Positions 46,176 to 57,592 of a stretch of 64,000 nt of DNA are shown here, one piece after another (position 1 is the first letter of the stretch; each line of letters opens with the position of its first letter). The notes beneath the pieces were generated by a model that was not told where the DNA came from, did not search any database, and saw nothing but the letters and a program-made list of their open reading frames with translations. The position numbers were made by a program, and so were the translations under genes. This DNA is from Simmondsia chinensis. Taxonomy: Eukaryota; Streptophyta; Magnoliopsida; Caryophyllales; Simmondsiaceae. The DNA is taken from positions 26,638,638 through 26,702,637 of the forward strand of contig JAGTTD010000010.1 of assembly GCA_018398585.1 (NCBI GenBank), given 5' to 3'.

Positions 46176-49159
46176 ATCCCCCACAAATTACACAATCCAG
46201 AGAAAGAATAAAGAACTTGGGCAAAGGGAACTTAGTGTTTTAGTGCCAATATCTTGTGAACTGAATCGTTACCTAGTACAAACCAAGTTTAAGACCAACA
46301 ACTTGCAATGTAACTTTTGTCTTGAACCTCACAAGGGGTTGTATAATCTGCCATCTGGACATGCACCAAGCTCCAAATCTTGGAAACTCCCGCGATTTGG
46401 CATACTCATAAACCATGTGCCCGTCATGAATTTTCATAGGTGCTCTAGAAGGTAAGTCTTCAACCTTCATAGGGAGTGGCCACACTCCCACACCTACATA
46501 GGTGGATCCCATCAAGTATGTGTTATCGCACAACACTAAACATATGGCTATAGATCCATTGAGAGCAAGAGCTTAACCTCACCAACTAGTAACATATTGA
46601 CGGTATCCATCAAGTGCGAGCTTACTCACACGACCAAGCAGATGACTATGGACCCATCCTAGCACTGCCTACATCATAAGGAGGGAAAATATAAAATACA
46701 ATAAATTCCTTGAATTAAACCGTGACTTTTCATAGTTCATTCGTATGATGGACTTCAATCCTATCCCCCTTGATGTATCCACAACCATTTTATGACATAG
46801 GCCATTCATCAGTGGACTAGTAAGGTTCTTTTCAGGCCTTACACAATCTACTAATATCACTTTCTTTCCAATAGATCCTTTATGATCTCGTACATGAGAC
46901 GAGTAAGTCTCCTCCTGCAAAACCCATCAAGTGTGCAGTGCCCACACCATCTGTTACCAACCATGGATTAGATTAGAGCATCAAGCTCAACCTTCATATA
47001 TGGCATTTTAGCATTGTATTAAAATAAAGCGAAACTTGCGGGTTGACCATTGCCAACATCAATCATGGGTTCATCTTGACCCCCATACTAAGAGATCTAT
47101 AACGAGCTGTTAAATAACTAGCTCCATCTCCTGCCAACTTCAACAATTGTAAGTATAACACAATAGTGGAACATATATTATATTAATAAAATCATATCTC
47201 TACTTCAAGTACACACATCGTGTTTATATTGTATATATAGTTGGCATGAAGGATATATCCTTCAAATTTGAATTTTCAAATACGATCACAAATTGTGAAA
47301 TATTATCATCTCAAATCAACTAGATGACCACCAATTTAGTTTAAAAACAACCATAATGTCTAAAGTGCATTTTACAATTCAGATTACTGCAATCCACACA
47401 ATCATGGGGCTTTCCAGCCCAAATGGTAGCTTCATCAAGCTATCCACATTGACTTTGAACAATCATCAAAATAGTATTTACACCATAATCAATTCATGTA
47501 AGCTACAGGTAACTAGCGAACATAGGCAGAATCACAGTAATCACAAAGATTATAGTCAGACAATATATAACATAGGCCCAATATATCATATAGATCTTGG
47601 GTGTATAAAGCCACCTTAATGGAACTTCTCCTACCATATTCTTAAGCCATTTAACTTTTATATCTGCCATTTTTACTACAATAAACTTAGACACATGGTC
47701 AAGTCAATGGTGCGGGATTGAGAAGGGATCCCAAGATACGGCACCACTATAAGCCTAAACTCATTGTCATTAGTAGGGTGATTCTCATCAATATTAGACA
47801 CCCAACTAGCATCACAAAATCTCGCCAATAGTACAATGGGTCTATTACGAGGTAAACCCTAAGCCATAGTCCTTCGCTAGTACCTCAATAGTTTAATTCG
47901 AATACTCCAATGCTCATCATATTGATCATGTGTATATAAACTAGGATTACTAGCTGCTTATATTATATTAGGACAAGTGTAGTTCATTAAAAGCATTATG
48001 CTCTCAAACACCTTAATGTATTTAGCTTGTGATACACAATCAACTTTCTACCTTTATAAGTGAACATTAGGATCATATGCAGTCTTATTTAGCATGCCAT
48101 CTATATGATCAAACAATTGATGTATTTTCCTTCATCATAATCCAAGCCCATAACCCTTAGGTATTCTAGTGATCTTTACACCAAGTGCACATAAACTTCA
48201 TCAAAGTTCTTTATGTCAAAGCACGAAATTAAAGGACTTTGTTTGCATACACAATATTAACACTCGTACCATACAAAACATCACATAACCATTCTCGTCA
48301 TGCTTAAAATACATGACTCACCACTACTAATAGCAAATTCATGTCTAACCAATGTTTTAACATTTTTTGATGCCACTGATTTCGGGTGTTTGCTTAAGAC
48401 CACATTAGAGCTCTACATGTTTCAAATTTTATTTTTCATACTCCGAACCAAAAACCCTTCCAGTTTTCTTTCTTCCTGATAGTCACCATTTAAAATACGT
48501 TCTTTTTACATTCATTTGTTGCATTATAAGATTATGAATAACAATGAGATCTATCATAACTCTGGTGATGCATATTTTAGCAAAGGGCGAGCTGTCAAGT
48601 TAATCAACCATGTTCTTTTGAGTGTTTTTCTTAGATATTAATCTTATTTTTAAACTTATTTATGAATTAATTAACCTTCAATCTGTTTTGGCAACCCACT
48701 TTTCACTAATCTGTTTACACCCTTTAAGAATTTCTATTGTCCCATGTGTATTTTTTGATGATTAACTTTAGTTCATTGTTTGCAGTCGCTTTGAAAAATG
48801 AAACCAACAGATTTTAGGACCTTCTCACATGTTTGGGGTCTCTTTCTAGCATGTAAATACAAACAATATTTCTATTTTATATTTATCATATTAACCACGT
48901 TCAAACATACCACCATTTCAAGTTTTAATTTTGCGCTTCTATCATACATTCGATTGGCAATGAATTAAATACACAAAGTTATGGTATCTTACATACCACT
49001 GCTAGAGCGGAATATTATCACTAACTAGATCAACATAATATGCATTGTCCTTTTAAACCATAACAAGTTCTTGCAAAATAATTATCATTGTCCTAATGGC
49101 AATATGCCAACATTTCATTAAGTCATAGTGTACGTCATAGCAATATGAGTACATTTCAA
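46176..49159 (-). pseudogene. Copia pol remnant, unit 1 (RT and RNase H)
   Basis: Minus strand, right to left: QMNVKRTYF (cf. MDVKTAFLNG) near 48500, KHDENGYVMFCMVRVLIL (the YVDD region, destroyed) near 48290, KYIKVFESIMLLMNYTCPNI (the GSLMYL-CTRPD block) near 47990, CDASWVSN (RNase H) near 47800, then VRPEKNLTSPLMNGL and DTSRGIGLKSI at 46740-46860. Gag, protease and integrase are missing: the LTR at 49160 joins almost directly to RT. Every part is stop-ridden. Confidence 0.75.
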
Positions 49160-49344
49160 TAACGGAAGTGGCTCAAGTTGAACATCATTCTCCAAATTCT
49201 TGTCCGAGTCGGACCCAACGCAACCACTTGAGTTTTTTTTCATTAACCTTATCTTTAACTTAATACAAGAGCTAATTTTATACTACCATAATCACGGTGA
49301 TAAATAAAGTTTTAAAAAACTTTAACTAGTGTCTTTTTCCAACA
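49160..49344 (-). repeat. Copia LTR 2 (truncated), shared by two units
   Basis: Minus strand TGTTGGAAAAAGACACTAG, preceded by PPT CTTTTGTGGGAGAT (49345-49358) and followed, after about 185 bp, by RT-adjacent internal sequence. So it is the 3' LTR of unit 2 and the 5' LTR of unit 1. The 3' part of the LTR appears deleted. Confidence 0.7.
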
Positions 49345-50248
49345 ATCTCCCACAAAAGACACAATCTAGAGAAAGTGTAAAGAACTTGGGCAATGGGAAC
49401 TTTGTGTTTCAATGCCAACGTCTTGCGAATTGAATCATCATCTAGTATAAACCAAATTTAGGACTAACGACTTGCAAGGTGACTTTCATCTTGAACCTCA
49501 CAAAGGGTTATACAGTTTGCAACCAAGACAACACCAAGCTCCAAATCTTGGAAACTCCTACGGTTCGGTGCAATTATCGGCCATGCATCTGTCCTAGATT
49601 TTCGTAGATGCTCTAGATGGCAAGTCTTCAACCTTCATAGGGAGCTGCCACACTCCAACACCTACATAAGTGGATCCCATCAAGTGTGTCTTATTGCATG
49701 CCACTAAACATATGGCTATAGGTCCATTAAGAGCAAGAGCTCAACCTCAGCACCTGGTAGCATATTAACGGTATCCATCAAGTGTGAGCTTACTCACACC
49801 ACCAAGCATATGGCTATGGGCCCATCCTAGTACCGTCGACATCATTAGGGAGTAAGTATGTGTTATCGCACACCACTAAACATATGGCTATAGGTCCATT
49901 GAGAGCAAGAGCTCAACCTCAGCACCTGGTAGCATATTAACAGTATCCATCAAGTGTGAGCTTACTCACACCACCAATCATATGGCTATGGGCCCATCTT
50001 AGACCGTTGATATCATTAGGGAGGGAAAAAATAAAATACAGTGAATTCCTTGGATTAAACTGTGACTTTTTACAGTTCATTCATATGATAGACTTTAGTC
50101 CGACCCCCCTCGAAGTATCCACAACTATTTTACACCATAGGCCATTCGTCAATGGATCAACAAGGTTCTTTTTAGACCTTAGACAATCTAGTGATATCAC
50201 TTTCTTTCAAGTAGATCCTTTATGATCTTATACTTGAGACGAGTAAGT
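49345..50248 (-). pseudogene. Copia unit 2, 3' end (RNase H tail)
   Basis: Homologous to 46176-46920 of unit 1 and stopping at the LARD LTR. Contains a 172-bp local tandem duplication. Confidence 0.75.
49685..50027 (+). repeat. 172-bp tandem duplication in copia unit 2
   Basis: Two copies each containing CCACTAAACATATGGCTATA and CAGCACCTGGTAGCATATTA; corresponding words are offset by 172 bp (49741 and 49913). Unit 1 has a single copy. Confidence 0.85.
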
Positions 50249-50754
50249 TGTTATGAACCGTGAATCCAAAGCATGAGCTATTGCTGTCCGGGTTGCTGTC
50301 TTGCTGCTGCTGTGCTGCTGCTGCTGCTGCAGGTGACTGCTGCTGTTTTATTGGGCTGCTGCTATGTTGAGTGTTATTAGTTACTTGATATTGTAATTAG
50401 TGGCTTAAGCTTTGGTTGAGTCATGTAATAAGTGAGGTCTGGAGTTGTTAGGCTGTGGTGGTCAAGGCGGTTATGTTAGTTAGTCAAAGGTGGGGGCTGG
50501 CTTTAGAGTCGGTTAGTCCTTGTGTGGCTAGATTCAATGTTTTAGCTCATATTTTGTAAGTAGTATAAGTAGTTGGCTTTAGCTTGTAATCCATAACAAC
50601 TTGTTGAATGAAATTGATATCTTTTGATATCTCTCTCTACTTCTCATCTCCTTCCCCTTCTTATCTTATCTCAATTCTATATTCTCTTCTCATCTCATAC
50701 TCTCTCTATCCCAACCAAAGTTGAGGTTCAAGAGCAATCTTTGAAGCCTTAACA
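50249..50754 (+). repeat. LARD LTR 1
   Basis: TGTTATGAACCGTG...GCCTTAACA, 506 bp, with CTG runs (50297-50350) in U3 and a CTCATCTC-rich U5, as in the gypsy LTR at 1478-1996. Confidence 0.9.
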
Positions 50755-50756
50755 AT

Positions 50757-50769
50757 TGGTATCAGAGCC
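50757..50769 (+). promoter_or_regulatory. LARD primer binding site
   Basis: TGGTATCAGAGCC, exact tRNA-iMet-type site two bases past the LTR. Confidence 0.9.
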
Positions 50770-51838
50770 TTAATTTGGCTTCCAAATCAAGCTCTAAATC
50801 AGAAAAATTACAAAATTCGATTGATTGTGTTGCAATTAATCAACAAAAACAGTTTTGATACTGATTTAGTTCAGTTTATATGATTAAGAATTCAATTCTG
50901 AATTCTGAATTTGAAATTGGTGGTTACTGACATATGCAAGATTCACATCCTGCGCATTGCCTGGGTGTTGCTTCCGCTGGGATATAATTGATTGAGTTAC
51001 ATTGAAGAAAGTTGATTTCATTTGTATTTGTTGATTTCATTCAACATCAAAGCTGATTCAAATTGAATTCAATAGAATTGATCAAGCATCAGCTGCTGAG
51101 TTGAGTACTGAAGCATAGCATGTGTTGCTGAAGTTGAAGTGCTGAGTAAAATTGTTCTTGAACAATCATTCATTTGATCGTTGGAGAAGAAGTTAAGTGA
51201 GCTATTGATCAAAATTATAATTGATCATAATCAAAAGATCAGAAACAGGCTGCATTGAGGTTAATTCTAATTTTACAATTCAGTAACTGAGGTTAAGATA
51301 ACGGTTTCTGAACTTCAAGTTGCAATTCAATGAGAATTTGTTTTTGTTGCTGGTTTGTGATGAAATTATGTTGATAAGCATAGAAGTGGTGATAATTCAT
51401 CATAAGCTGCATTGATTTTCAAGAATTATATGTTATTAAGTTGAGATTTGCTTAGGCAAAAATCTGACAATGAACTCAGCTCCGAAAGTGTGGAAATCTG
51501 ATTTCGTTCTTGAAGATTGCTGTGAGTATTGTGTTGAGGACATGAATGCGATCTAGAATCGAATTTAATTTCGAATTGTAAGTCTGAATATTTAGGGAAG
51601 CATCACTGTTAGGGTTTGTTCGAAGTTGGGGTTCGTCCGCGAATTCTACTTAGGGTTTGTAATCAGTGACGATTGTTGAACCGATAGCAAGGAATTGTTT
51701 GTGTGAACGAAGGAGCAGAACTTCATTTAGCAATCGATTGTGGAAGAGTTGTGAAACAAGTCTCCCTCTTTTGCGATTTTCGAACTCATTTGCTGCGAAC
51801 AGAGTTGTTCCTGATTAAAGTTATTGTTCATTGTCAAT
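50770..51838 (+). other. LARD untranslated leader
   Basis: About 1.07 kb with only short frames; its first 680 bp recur at 55586-56266. Repeated TTGATC, TGAAGTT and GATTCA words; could hold packaging signals, but nothing proves that. Confidence 0.6.
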
Positions 51839-52645
51839 ATGGCTGAGTTGATTGAGCAGTTGAAGAAATTAAGGCAAGAATTGAGATAAGAACGTGAGGA
51901 ATTTTGGCAGAAAAAGCAACAAGAATATGAGCAGAAAAGGAGACAGGAACGGGACGAAATGATGCAGCGAAATATGATTCGGCAATGTTTAGCTTATCCT
52001 AACATCAGTCGTGATTGTGCTGCTGTTCTTGATGCAAATGAGTTTCCGGAGCTAGAGGATAGCGTTAGACAACGGAAGTTCCATGTTGAGCAAAAAGATA
52101 GAGTGGAATCTGTTGCCGTTGGAGATGAACTCGTCCCCAATAATGCCGAAATTGACAAACACAAGCTAGAAGAACCTGAGTTTGAACAAGATGATCCTTA
52201 TGAAGACTCTTTGCTAGAGTTAGAGTATCTTGATGATGTTAGGGCACAGTATGACATACATCCGGAATGGGAATACGATTTTCATGTCAAAGGAATATTA
52301 AAGAAAGCAAAGAGTAAGACGAAAAGGAACCATCTAAATGAAGCGTTGAAGGATTCTTGGGGTAAAAGGAAGTTTACAAAGCCAAAATTGAAGCGTGAGG
52401 TTGTGTGTCAGCCCAAAGAGCTTCTGAATTTGCAAGAACAGTACAATGGACAACCTGTGGTTGCCTTAACTGTGTCCAATTCAGTTATGGGACATCGGGG
52501 TGATCCACAAGAAGAAGCTAGACAACAAGAGCTAACTCAAGATCACGATTTTACCGATGTATATGTGGGTATATCACCAAATCCGTTAAGTGTGACTCCA
52601 TGGCAAGCTTATAGGCAGAATCGAAGTACTTTCACTGCTGAGTAA
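51839..52645 (+). pseudogene. LARD ORF1, charged coiled-coil protein
   Basis: The ATG at 51839 opens MAELIEQLKKLRQELR, a TAA follows at 51887, and the same frame continues REEFWQKKQQEYEQKRRQER to 52645 (228 codons from the Met at 51959). The N-terminal 50 residues are almost pure Glu/Gln/Lys/Arg and strongly suggest a coiled coil; the rest is acidic then basic (YDIHPEWEYDFHVKGILKKA, KSKTKRN). No zinc knuckle or other gag hallmark. Position after the leader suggests a gag-like or replacement structural protein, but I recognise no family. One nonsense codon is its only visible damage. Confidence 0.6.
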
Positions 52646-52689
52646 TGTCATTCTGTCAGGAAAGCTGAGTTTACTACTGTAGTGACAAT

Positions 52690-53601
52690 GAAAGCACCAC
52701 AAAACATGTTAACACTTCTTCAAGGCATCTTGATACTCGTAATCAGCAATTGCTTTGTGCTGGTAGTGATGCAATTGATACATTGCAAGGTTCTTGGAGT
52801 AGAGGAATGGAGAATTCAAATGTACACTCTTATGACGAGTTACCTCCTGATCCGGGAGAAGATTCTCAAGTTTATATGAAGCTGATAAAAGTTGATTTTC
52901 TGCTGAAAAGAATTACTCAAGCTGCGAGGATGCGTTTTAAGGTTCAACGAAGGAGAAGCATGGTGCCTATACAAGCAATTGATTTGTTGGAGGTGTATAA
53001 GTTTAGTAAGGTGCTGCAACAGGTTCCTGTGCAGACCAAAACGAGTATCACAAATGCTTTATCTGATGCAAATGTTGTGGGAAGTCCCTTTGATCCGGGG
53101 AAGATAGATCTTGATTGTAACAAGTTGAAACATGAGGCCGAGTCGGAGGAAAGGTTCGAGCAAGCTGCTAAAATCATTTTTCGAGTCCAATTTAGGCCAA
53201 GACTGATTTCTTGAAGGATTTTTTACATGTTAGAAGTTCACCAATTGGGCACTGGTACGAAAATTGGGTTTGTTCAGCCAAGATCCAGTAGTACTGAAGG
53301 TCTTTGGGTTATTTTTGATATTGGAAGACCCCCTGAAGCCTTGGGAGAATCTGGTAGCTGCATCGATTCTGGAAGGGCAGTGCTGGACAGAATTGAGGCA
53401 AGTGTGTTGAGCTCCAAAGTCAAATTGTGCATTAATCAAGCTATGAGCAGAGAGCAAATTCCATTAATGCAACCAAATGTGAGTCCTCTTGAGGTTATGG
53501 GGCTTGGTGGTTGGTTGGATTTTGGAATACAAGAGCTTGTGGCTGGGAATTCAGAACTATGGCAGAATTGGATCATTTACAGAAGGGTGGCTCGTTGGTG
53601 A
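52690..53601 (+). pseudogene. LARD ORF2, unknown protein with RPPE motif
   Basis: One frame is open from about 52690 to 53601 except a TGA at 53212-53214 (GCT...CTTGA). It reads GSDAIDTLQGSWSRGMENSN, DELPPDPGEDSQVYMKL, then basic and Leu-rich parts, and downstream FDIGRPPEALGESGS (RPPE at 53326-53337). The end overlaps frames on which Trp-rich short ORFs occur. Nothing matches retroelement enzymes. Confidence 0.5.
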
Positions 53602-54036
53602 TCTACTGTGGGTGTTCTGAGTGGAAAAATCATTTGCACAAGCTTCAATATCTTCTTAGTGTTTGGATGGAAAAGATCAATGCAAGATTGAGGAAAACTC
53701 CAGCTAAAATCAGAGTGAAATCAGCAAGGTAGTTTGGGATAGATCAGCTCTGGAATGGAAGAAGTTTTCAGCTGTGCGAGAGTTCTTTTGGTGTCTCCAC
53801 TTGTTATATTTGTTACTCATGCTTGTGATGGTTGACAAGGACGCAAAGTTTGATCATTTGAGGTATACTTGGCGGCTGGATGAGCTCTGGATCCATGAAA
53901 GACTTGAGAACAGGTTGGAAGGTGTGAGCTGCAGCATTGACTGTGATAGGCGGGCAGCTTAGACTCTTTCCCGAAAAGAGCTCCAACCAATAGTTGAAAT
54001 TAGAGACGCTAACATAATAAAGATTTTGAAAATGTT
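53602..54036 (+). other. LARD segment with short overlapping frames
   Basis: Two short frames (53511-53732 and 53774-53962). The second begins MREFFWCLHLLYLLLMLVMV, a hydrophobic stretch. No single frame spans; a shifted continuation of ORF2 is possible. Confidence 0.4.
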
Positions 54037-54972
54037 TTGGGTGTTCAAGTTATGACATTGTGCATTTGGCATTCAACAATGGTTTATGAATTCTTAGTTT
54101 GTGTGGTCTATGCTAGAGTTTGGGAAGAAAAGGCTGGTACTTTCAGATCTTACAAGCTCACAATCAAGATTCAAGCAACAAAAGAATTCGTGGTTGCTGA
54201 AAATTTTTGGAGAAATACGATCCCTTCACTGTCAGCAGTAAATGAGTTGTTCAGACTGTGTTTGGTTGGTGCTATTATGGCTTTTGGAAGGTGTAATAAC
54301 TTATTCGCATCAATGAGCTTCCATCTGAACAAGAATCGAGCTGAAATTGGTAATAATTGCAGCTATGGGTTGTGTTGGTTATACACTGCTAAATTTCTGG
54401 GATCTGCAACACAACATGTGGTGTTGGGAAGCAATCAAGAGTTTGTTGAGCATGGTCTGAGATGGTTTAGTATGTGGATGTTTAAGCAATACAAATTTTG
54501 GATAAGATCCAAGATGAAAGAGTTGCAGCTACAGTCTTATGGAATTACATTGTATTTTGTTACCATGATCAAGAAATGGGGCTATTTGAGCTACAATGGG
54601 AAATGCCTACAAGCAGATTTTGATGTTAGGTCCTCTTGGTTTGAGTTTGGAAGGCCTCCTGAGGTGTTTAAGGACTTCAAAAGCATTTTTGTGTGGTTAA
54701 CGACATACAAAATCTGTTATACAGCTTACTACAAGCAGAAATTCAGAATTACTGATGCATTTTGTGATTCTCAGCAGCAAGATGGAATTTTGAGTTGTGT
54801 TAAGTGCATCATGAGGTGTTGTGGGTGTGTAGTTGATGTTTGGTTTGATCAGTGCAGACCTCCTGAAGAGTATTATACACTCAAACGCAAACATTGTATC
54901 GGGATAAGCAACATACAATGTGCTCTGCTGAAAATTCGGATTGAATTGCTTCAGTGGTCTTTCAGGCTGTAG
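54037..54972 (+). CDS. LARD ORF3, 311-codon unknown protein with two RPPE motifs
   Basis: Open from ATG 54037 to TAG 54970-54972, the longest uninterrupted frame of the element and just upstream of the PPT. It is rich in Trp, Phe, Tyr and Cys (for example CVKCIMRCCGCVVDVWF near residues 255-271). It has SSWFEFGRPPEVFKDF near residue 206 and VWFDQCRPPEEYYTL near residue 274, the same FD/E-x2-RPPE motif as ORF2. No signal peptide, transmembrane span or catalytic motif that I can name. The position between gag-like ORF and PPT is where envelope-like or accessory ORFs of plant LTR elements lie; it could equally be a captured host gene or chance frame. Confidence 0.5.
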   Translation: MGVQVMTLCIWHSTMVYEFLVCVVYARVWEEKAGTFRSYKLTIKIQATKEFVVAENFWRNTIPSLSAVNELFRLCLVGAIMAFGRCNNLFASMSFHLNKNRAEIGNNCSYGLCWLYTAKFLGSATQHVVLGSNQEFVEHGLRWFSMWMFKQYKFWIRSKMKELQLQSYGITLYFVTMIKKWGYLSYNGKCLQADFDVRSSWFEFGRPPEVFKDFKSIFVWLTTYKICYTAYYKQKFRITDAFCDSQQQDGILSCVKCIMRCCGCVVDVWFDQCRPPEEYYTLKRKHCIGISNIQCALLKIRIELLQWSFRL

Positions 54973-55085
54973 AATTTCAGCAAGAGTTCAACACTTCAGC
55001 TATCTTTTCATCAGTAATAAGTGATCTTCATTGTTACAACTCTCTTCTATTTTTGAGGATAAGAATATTTTCAAGGGGAAGGGAA
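54973..55085 (+). promoter_or_regulatory. LARD 3' end with polypurine tract
   Basis: ORF3 is followed by about 100 bp ending TTTTCAAGGGGAAGGGAA directly before LTR 2; the purine run is the presumed plus-strand primer. Confidence 0.7.
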
Positions 55086-55585
55086 TGTTATAAACCGTGA
55101 ATCCAAAGCATGGGCTATTGTTGTCCGGGTTACTGTCTTGCTACTGCTGTGCTGCTGCTACGGGTGATTGCTGCTGTTTTATTGGGCTGCTACTATGTTG
55201 AGTGGTATTAGTCAGTTGATATTGTAATTAGTGGCTTAAGCTTTGGTTGAGTCATGTAATAAGTGAGGTCTAGAGTTGTTAGGCTGTGGTGGTCAAGGCG
55301 GTTATGTTAGTTAGTCAAAGGTGGCGGCTAACTTTAGAGTCGGTTAGTCCTTGTGTGGCTAGATTCAATGTTTTAGCTCATATCTTGTAAGTAGTATAAG
55401 TAGTTAGCTTTAGCTTGTAATCCATAACAACTTGACGAATGAAATTGATAGCTTTTGATATCTCTCTCTACTTCTCATCTTCTTTCCCTTCTTATCTCAT
55501 CTCAACTCTATATTCTCTTCTCATCTCATACTCTCTCTATCCCAACTAAGGTTGAGGTTCAAGAGCAATCTTTGAAACCTTAATA
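55086..55585 (+). repeat. LARD LTR 2, flanked by PPT and PBS
   Basis: TGTTATAAACCGTG...CCTTAATA, 500 bp, close to LTR 1 with scattered substitutions and a shorter CTG run. Followed by ATTGGTATCAGAGCC, so it is also positioned as a 5' LTR. Confidence 0.9.
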
Positions 55586-56266
55586 ATTGGTATCAGAGCC
55601 TTGATTTGGATTCTGAATCAAGCTCTAAATCAGAAAAATTACAAAATTCGATTGATTGTGTTGCAATTAATCAACAAAAAAAGTTTTGATACTGATTTAG
55701 TTTAGTTTATATGATTAAGAATTCAATTCTGAATTCTGAATTTGAAATTGGCGGTTACTAACATATGCAAGATTCACATCCTGCGCATTGCCTGGGTGTT
55801 GCTTCCGGTTGGGATATAATTGATTGAGTTACATTGGAGAAAGTTTATTTGATCAATATTTGTTGATTTAATTCAACATCAAAGCTGATTCAAATTGAAT
55901 TCAATAGACTTGATCAAGCATCAGCTGCTGAGTTGAGTACTGAAGCATAGCATGAGTTGCTGAAGTTGAAGTGCTGAGCAAAATAATTCTTGAACAATCA
56001 TTCATTTGATCGGTTGGAGAAGAAGTTAAGTGAGCTATTGATCAACATTATAATTGATCATAATCAAAAGATCAGAAACAGGCTGCATTGAGGTTAATTC
56101 TGATTCTACAATTCAGTCACTGAGGTTGAGGTAACGGTTTCTGAACTTCAAGTTGCAATTCAATGAGAATTTGTGTTTGTTGCTGGTTTGTGATGAAATT
56201 ATGTTGATAAGCATAGAAGTGGTGAGAATTCATCAGAATTTGCATTGATTTTCAAGAATTATATGT
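55586..56266 (+). repeat. Truncated second LARD leader
   Basis: Colinear with 50755-51430, high similarity, ending AAGAATTATATGT before copia RT sequence. Confidence 0.85.
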
Positions 56267-57409
56267 CATTAAAAGCATTATGCTTTCAAACACCTCAATG
56301 TATTTAGCTTGTGATACACAATCAACTTTCTACCTTTATAAGTGAATATTAAGATCATGTGCATTTTCCTTCATCATAATCAAGACCCATAACCCTTAGG
56401 TGTTCTAGGGATTTGTACACCAAGTGCACGTAATCTTCATCAAAGTTCTTCATGTCAAAGTGCGAAATTAAAGGACTTTATTTGCATACACAACATTAAC
56501 ACTCGTACCATATAAAACATCACATAACCATTCTCGTCATACTTAAAATACATGAATCACAACTACTACTAGCAAATTCATATCTAACCAATGTTTTACA
56601 TATTTTTGATGCCACTGGTTTTAGGTGTTTATTGAAGATCACACTAGAGCTTTACATGTTTCAAACTTTATTTTCGTACTAGGAGCTGCAAACCCTTCTA
56701 GTTTTTCTTCTTCCTGATAGTCACTATTTAAAATACATTTTTTTTTTTGACATTCATTTGTTTGCACTATATGATTATGAATAGACATAAGATCTATCGT
56801 AACTCTAATGGTGCATATTTTAGTCAAGGGCGATTTGTCAAGTTAATCAACCCCGTTCTTATGAGTGCTTCTCTTAGCTAATAATCTTGTCTTTAAACTT
56901 TTTTATAAAGTAGTTAACCTTCAATCTATTTTGGATACCTACTTTTCACCAATCGGTTTACACCCTTTACGATTGTCTTTTGTCCATATGTATTTTTGAA
57001 GATTAACTTTACTTCATTGTAGTGGTCTCTTTGGAAAATGAAACCAACAGAATTTATGACCTCGTCACATGCTTTGGGGTCTCTTTCTAGCATGTAAATA
57101 CACACAATATTTCTAATTTTTATTTATTATATTAACCACATTCAATCTTAAGCACACCACCATTTCAAGTTTTAATTTTGCACTTCTATCATACACTTGG
57201 TTGGCAGTAAGTTAAATATATCATGTTGTGGTCTCTTACATACCACTACTGGGGTGGAATATTATCACTAACTAGATCAACATAATTTGCATTGTCCTCT
57301 TAAACCATAACAAGTTCTTGCGAAATAATCGTCATTGTCCTAATGGCAATAAGCCCACATTTCGTTAACTCATAGTGTAAGTCATATCAATATGAGTACC
57401 TGTCAATAA
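56267..57409 (-). pseudogene. Copia pol remnant, unit 2 (RT)
   Basis: Homologous to 47990-49160 in unit 1, including the YVDD-region remnant and the same abrupt LTR-to-RT junction. About 110 bp of RT are missing near 56350 relative to unit 1. Confidence 0.75.
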
Positions 57410-57592
57410 TAGAAGTGGCTCAAATTGAACATCATTCTCCAAATTCTAGTCCAAGTCGGACCCGACTCAACTACTTGAGTTTTTTTTCTCATTAACCTTA
57501 TCTCTAACTTAATACAAGAGATAATTTATACTACCATAATCAAGGTGATAAATGAGGTTTCAAAAAACTTTAACTTTTATCTTTTTCCAACA
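57410..57592 (-). repeat. Copia LTR 3, 5' end of the chain
   Basis: Minus strand TGTTGGAAAAAGATAAAAG at 57592. No PPT on its right, so this is the outer end of the chain; flank begins TAATTATG. Confidence 0.7.

Larger units (their letters stand above)
50249..56266 (+). mobile_element. Non-autonomous LTR retroelement (LARD-like) with unknown ORFs, plus partial second unit
   Basis: LTRs at 50249-50754 and 55086-55585, both followed by TGGTATCAGAGCC primer sites. A purine tract AAGGGGAAGGGA precedes LTR 2. Between the LTRs are 4.3 kb with no recognisable gag, protease, integrase, RT or RNase H; three ORFs described below. After LTR 2, 55586-56266 repeats 50755-51430 and then breaks into copia RT. 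It interrupts copia unit 2, about 1.07 kb of which is missing at the junction. Confidence 0.85.
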
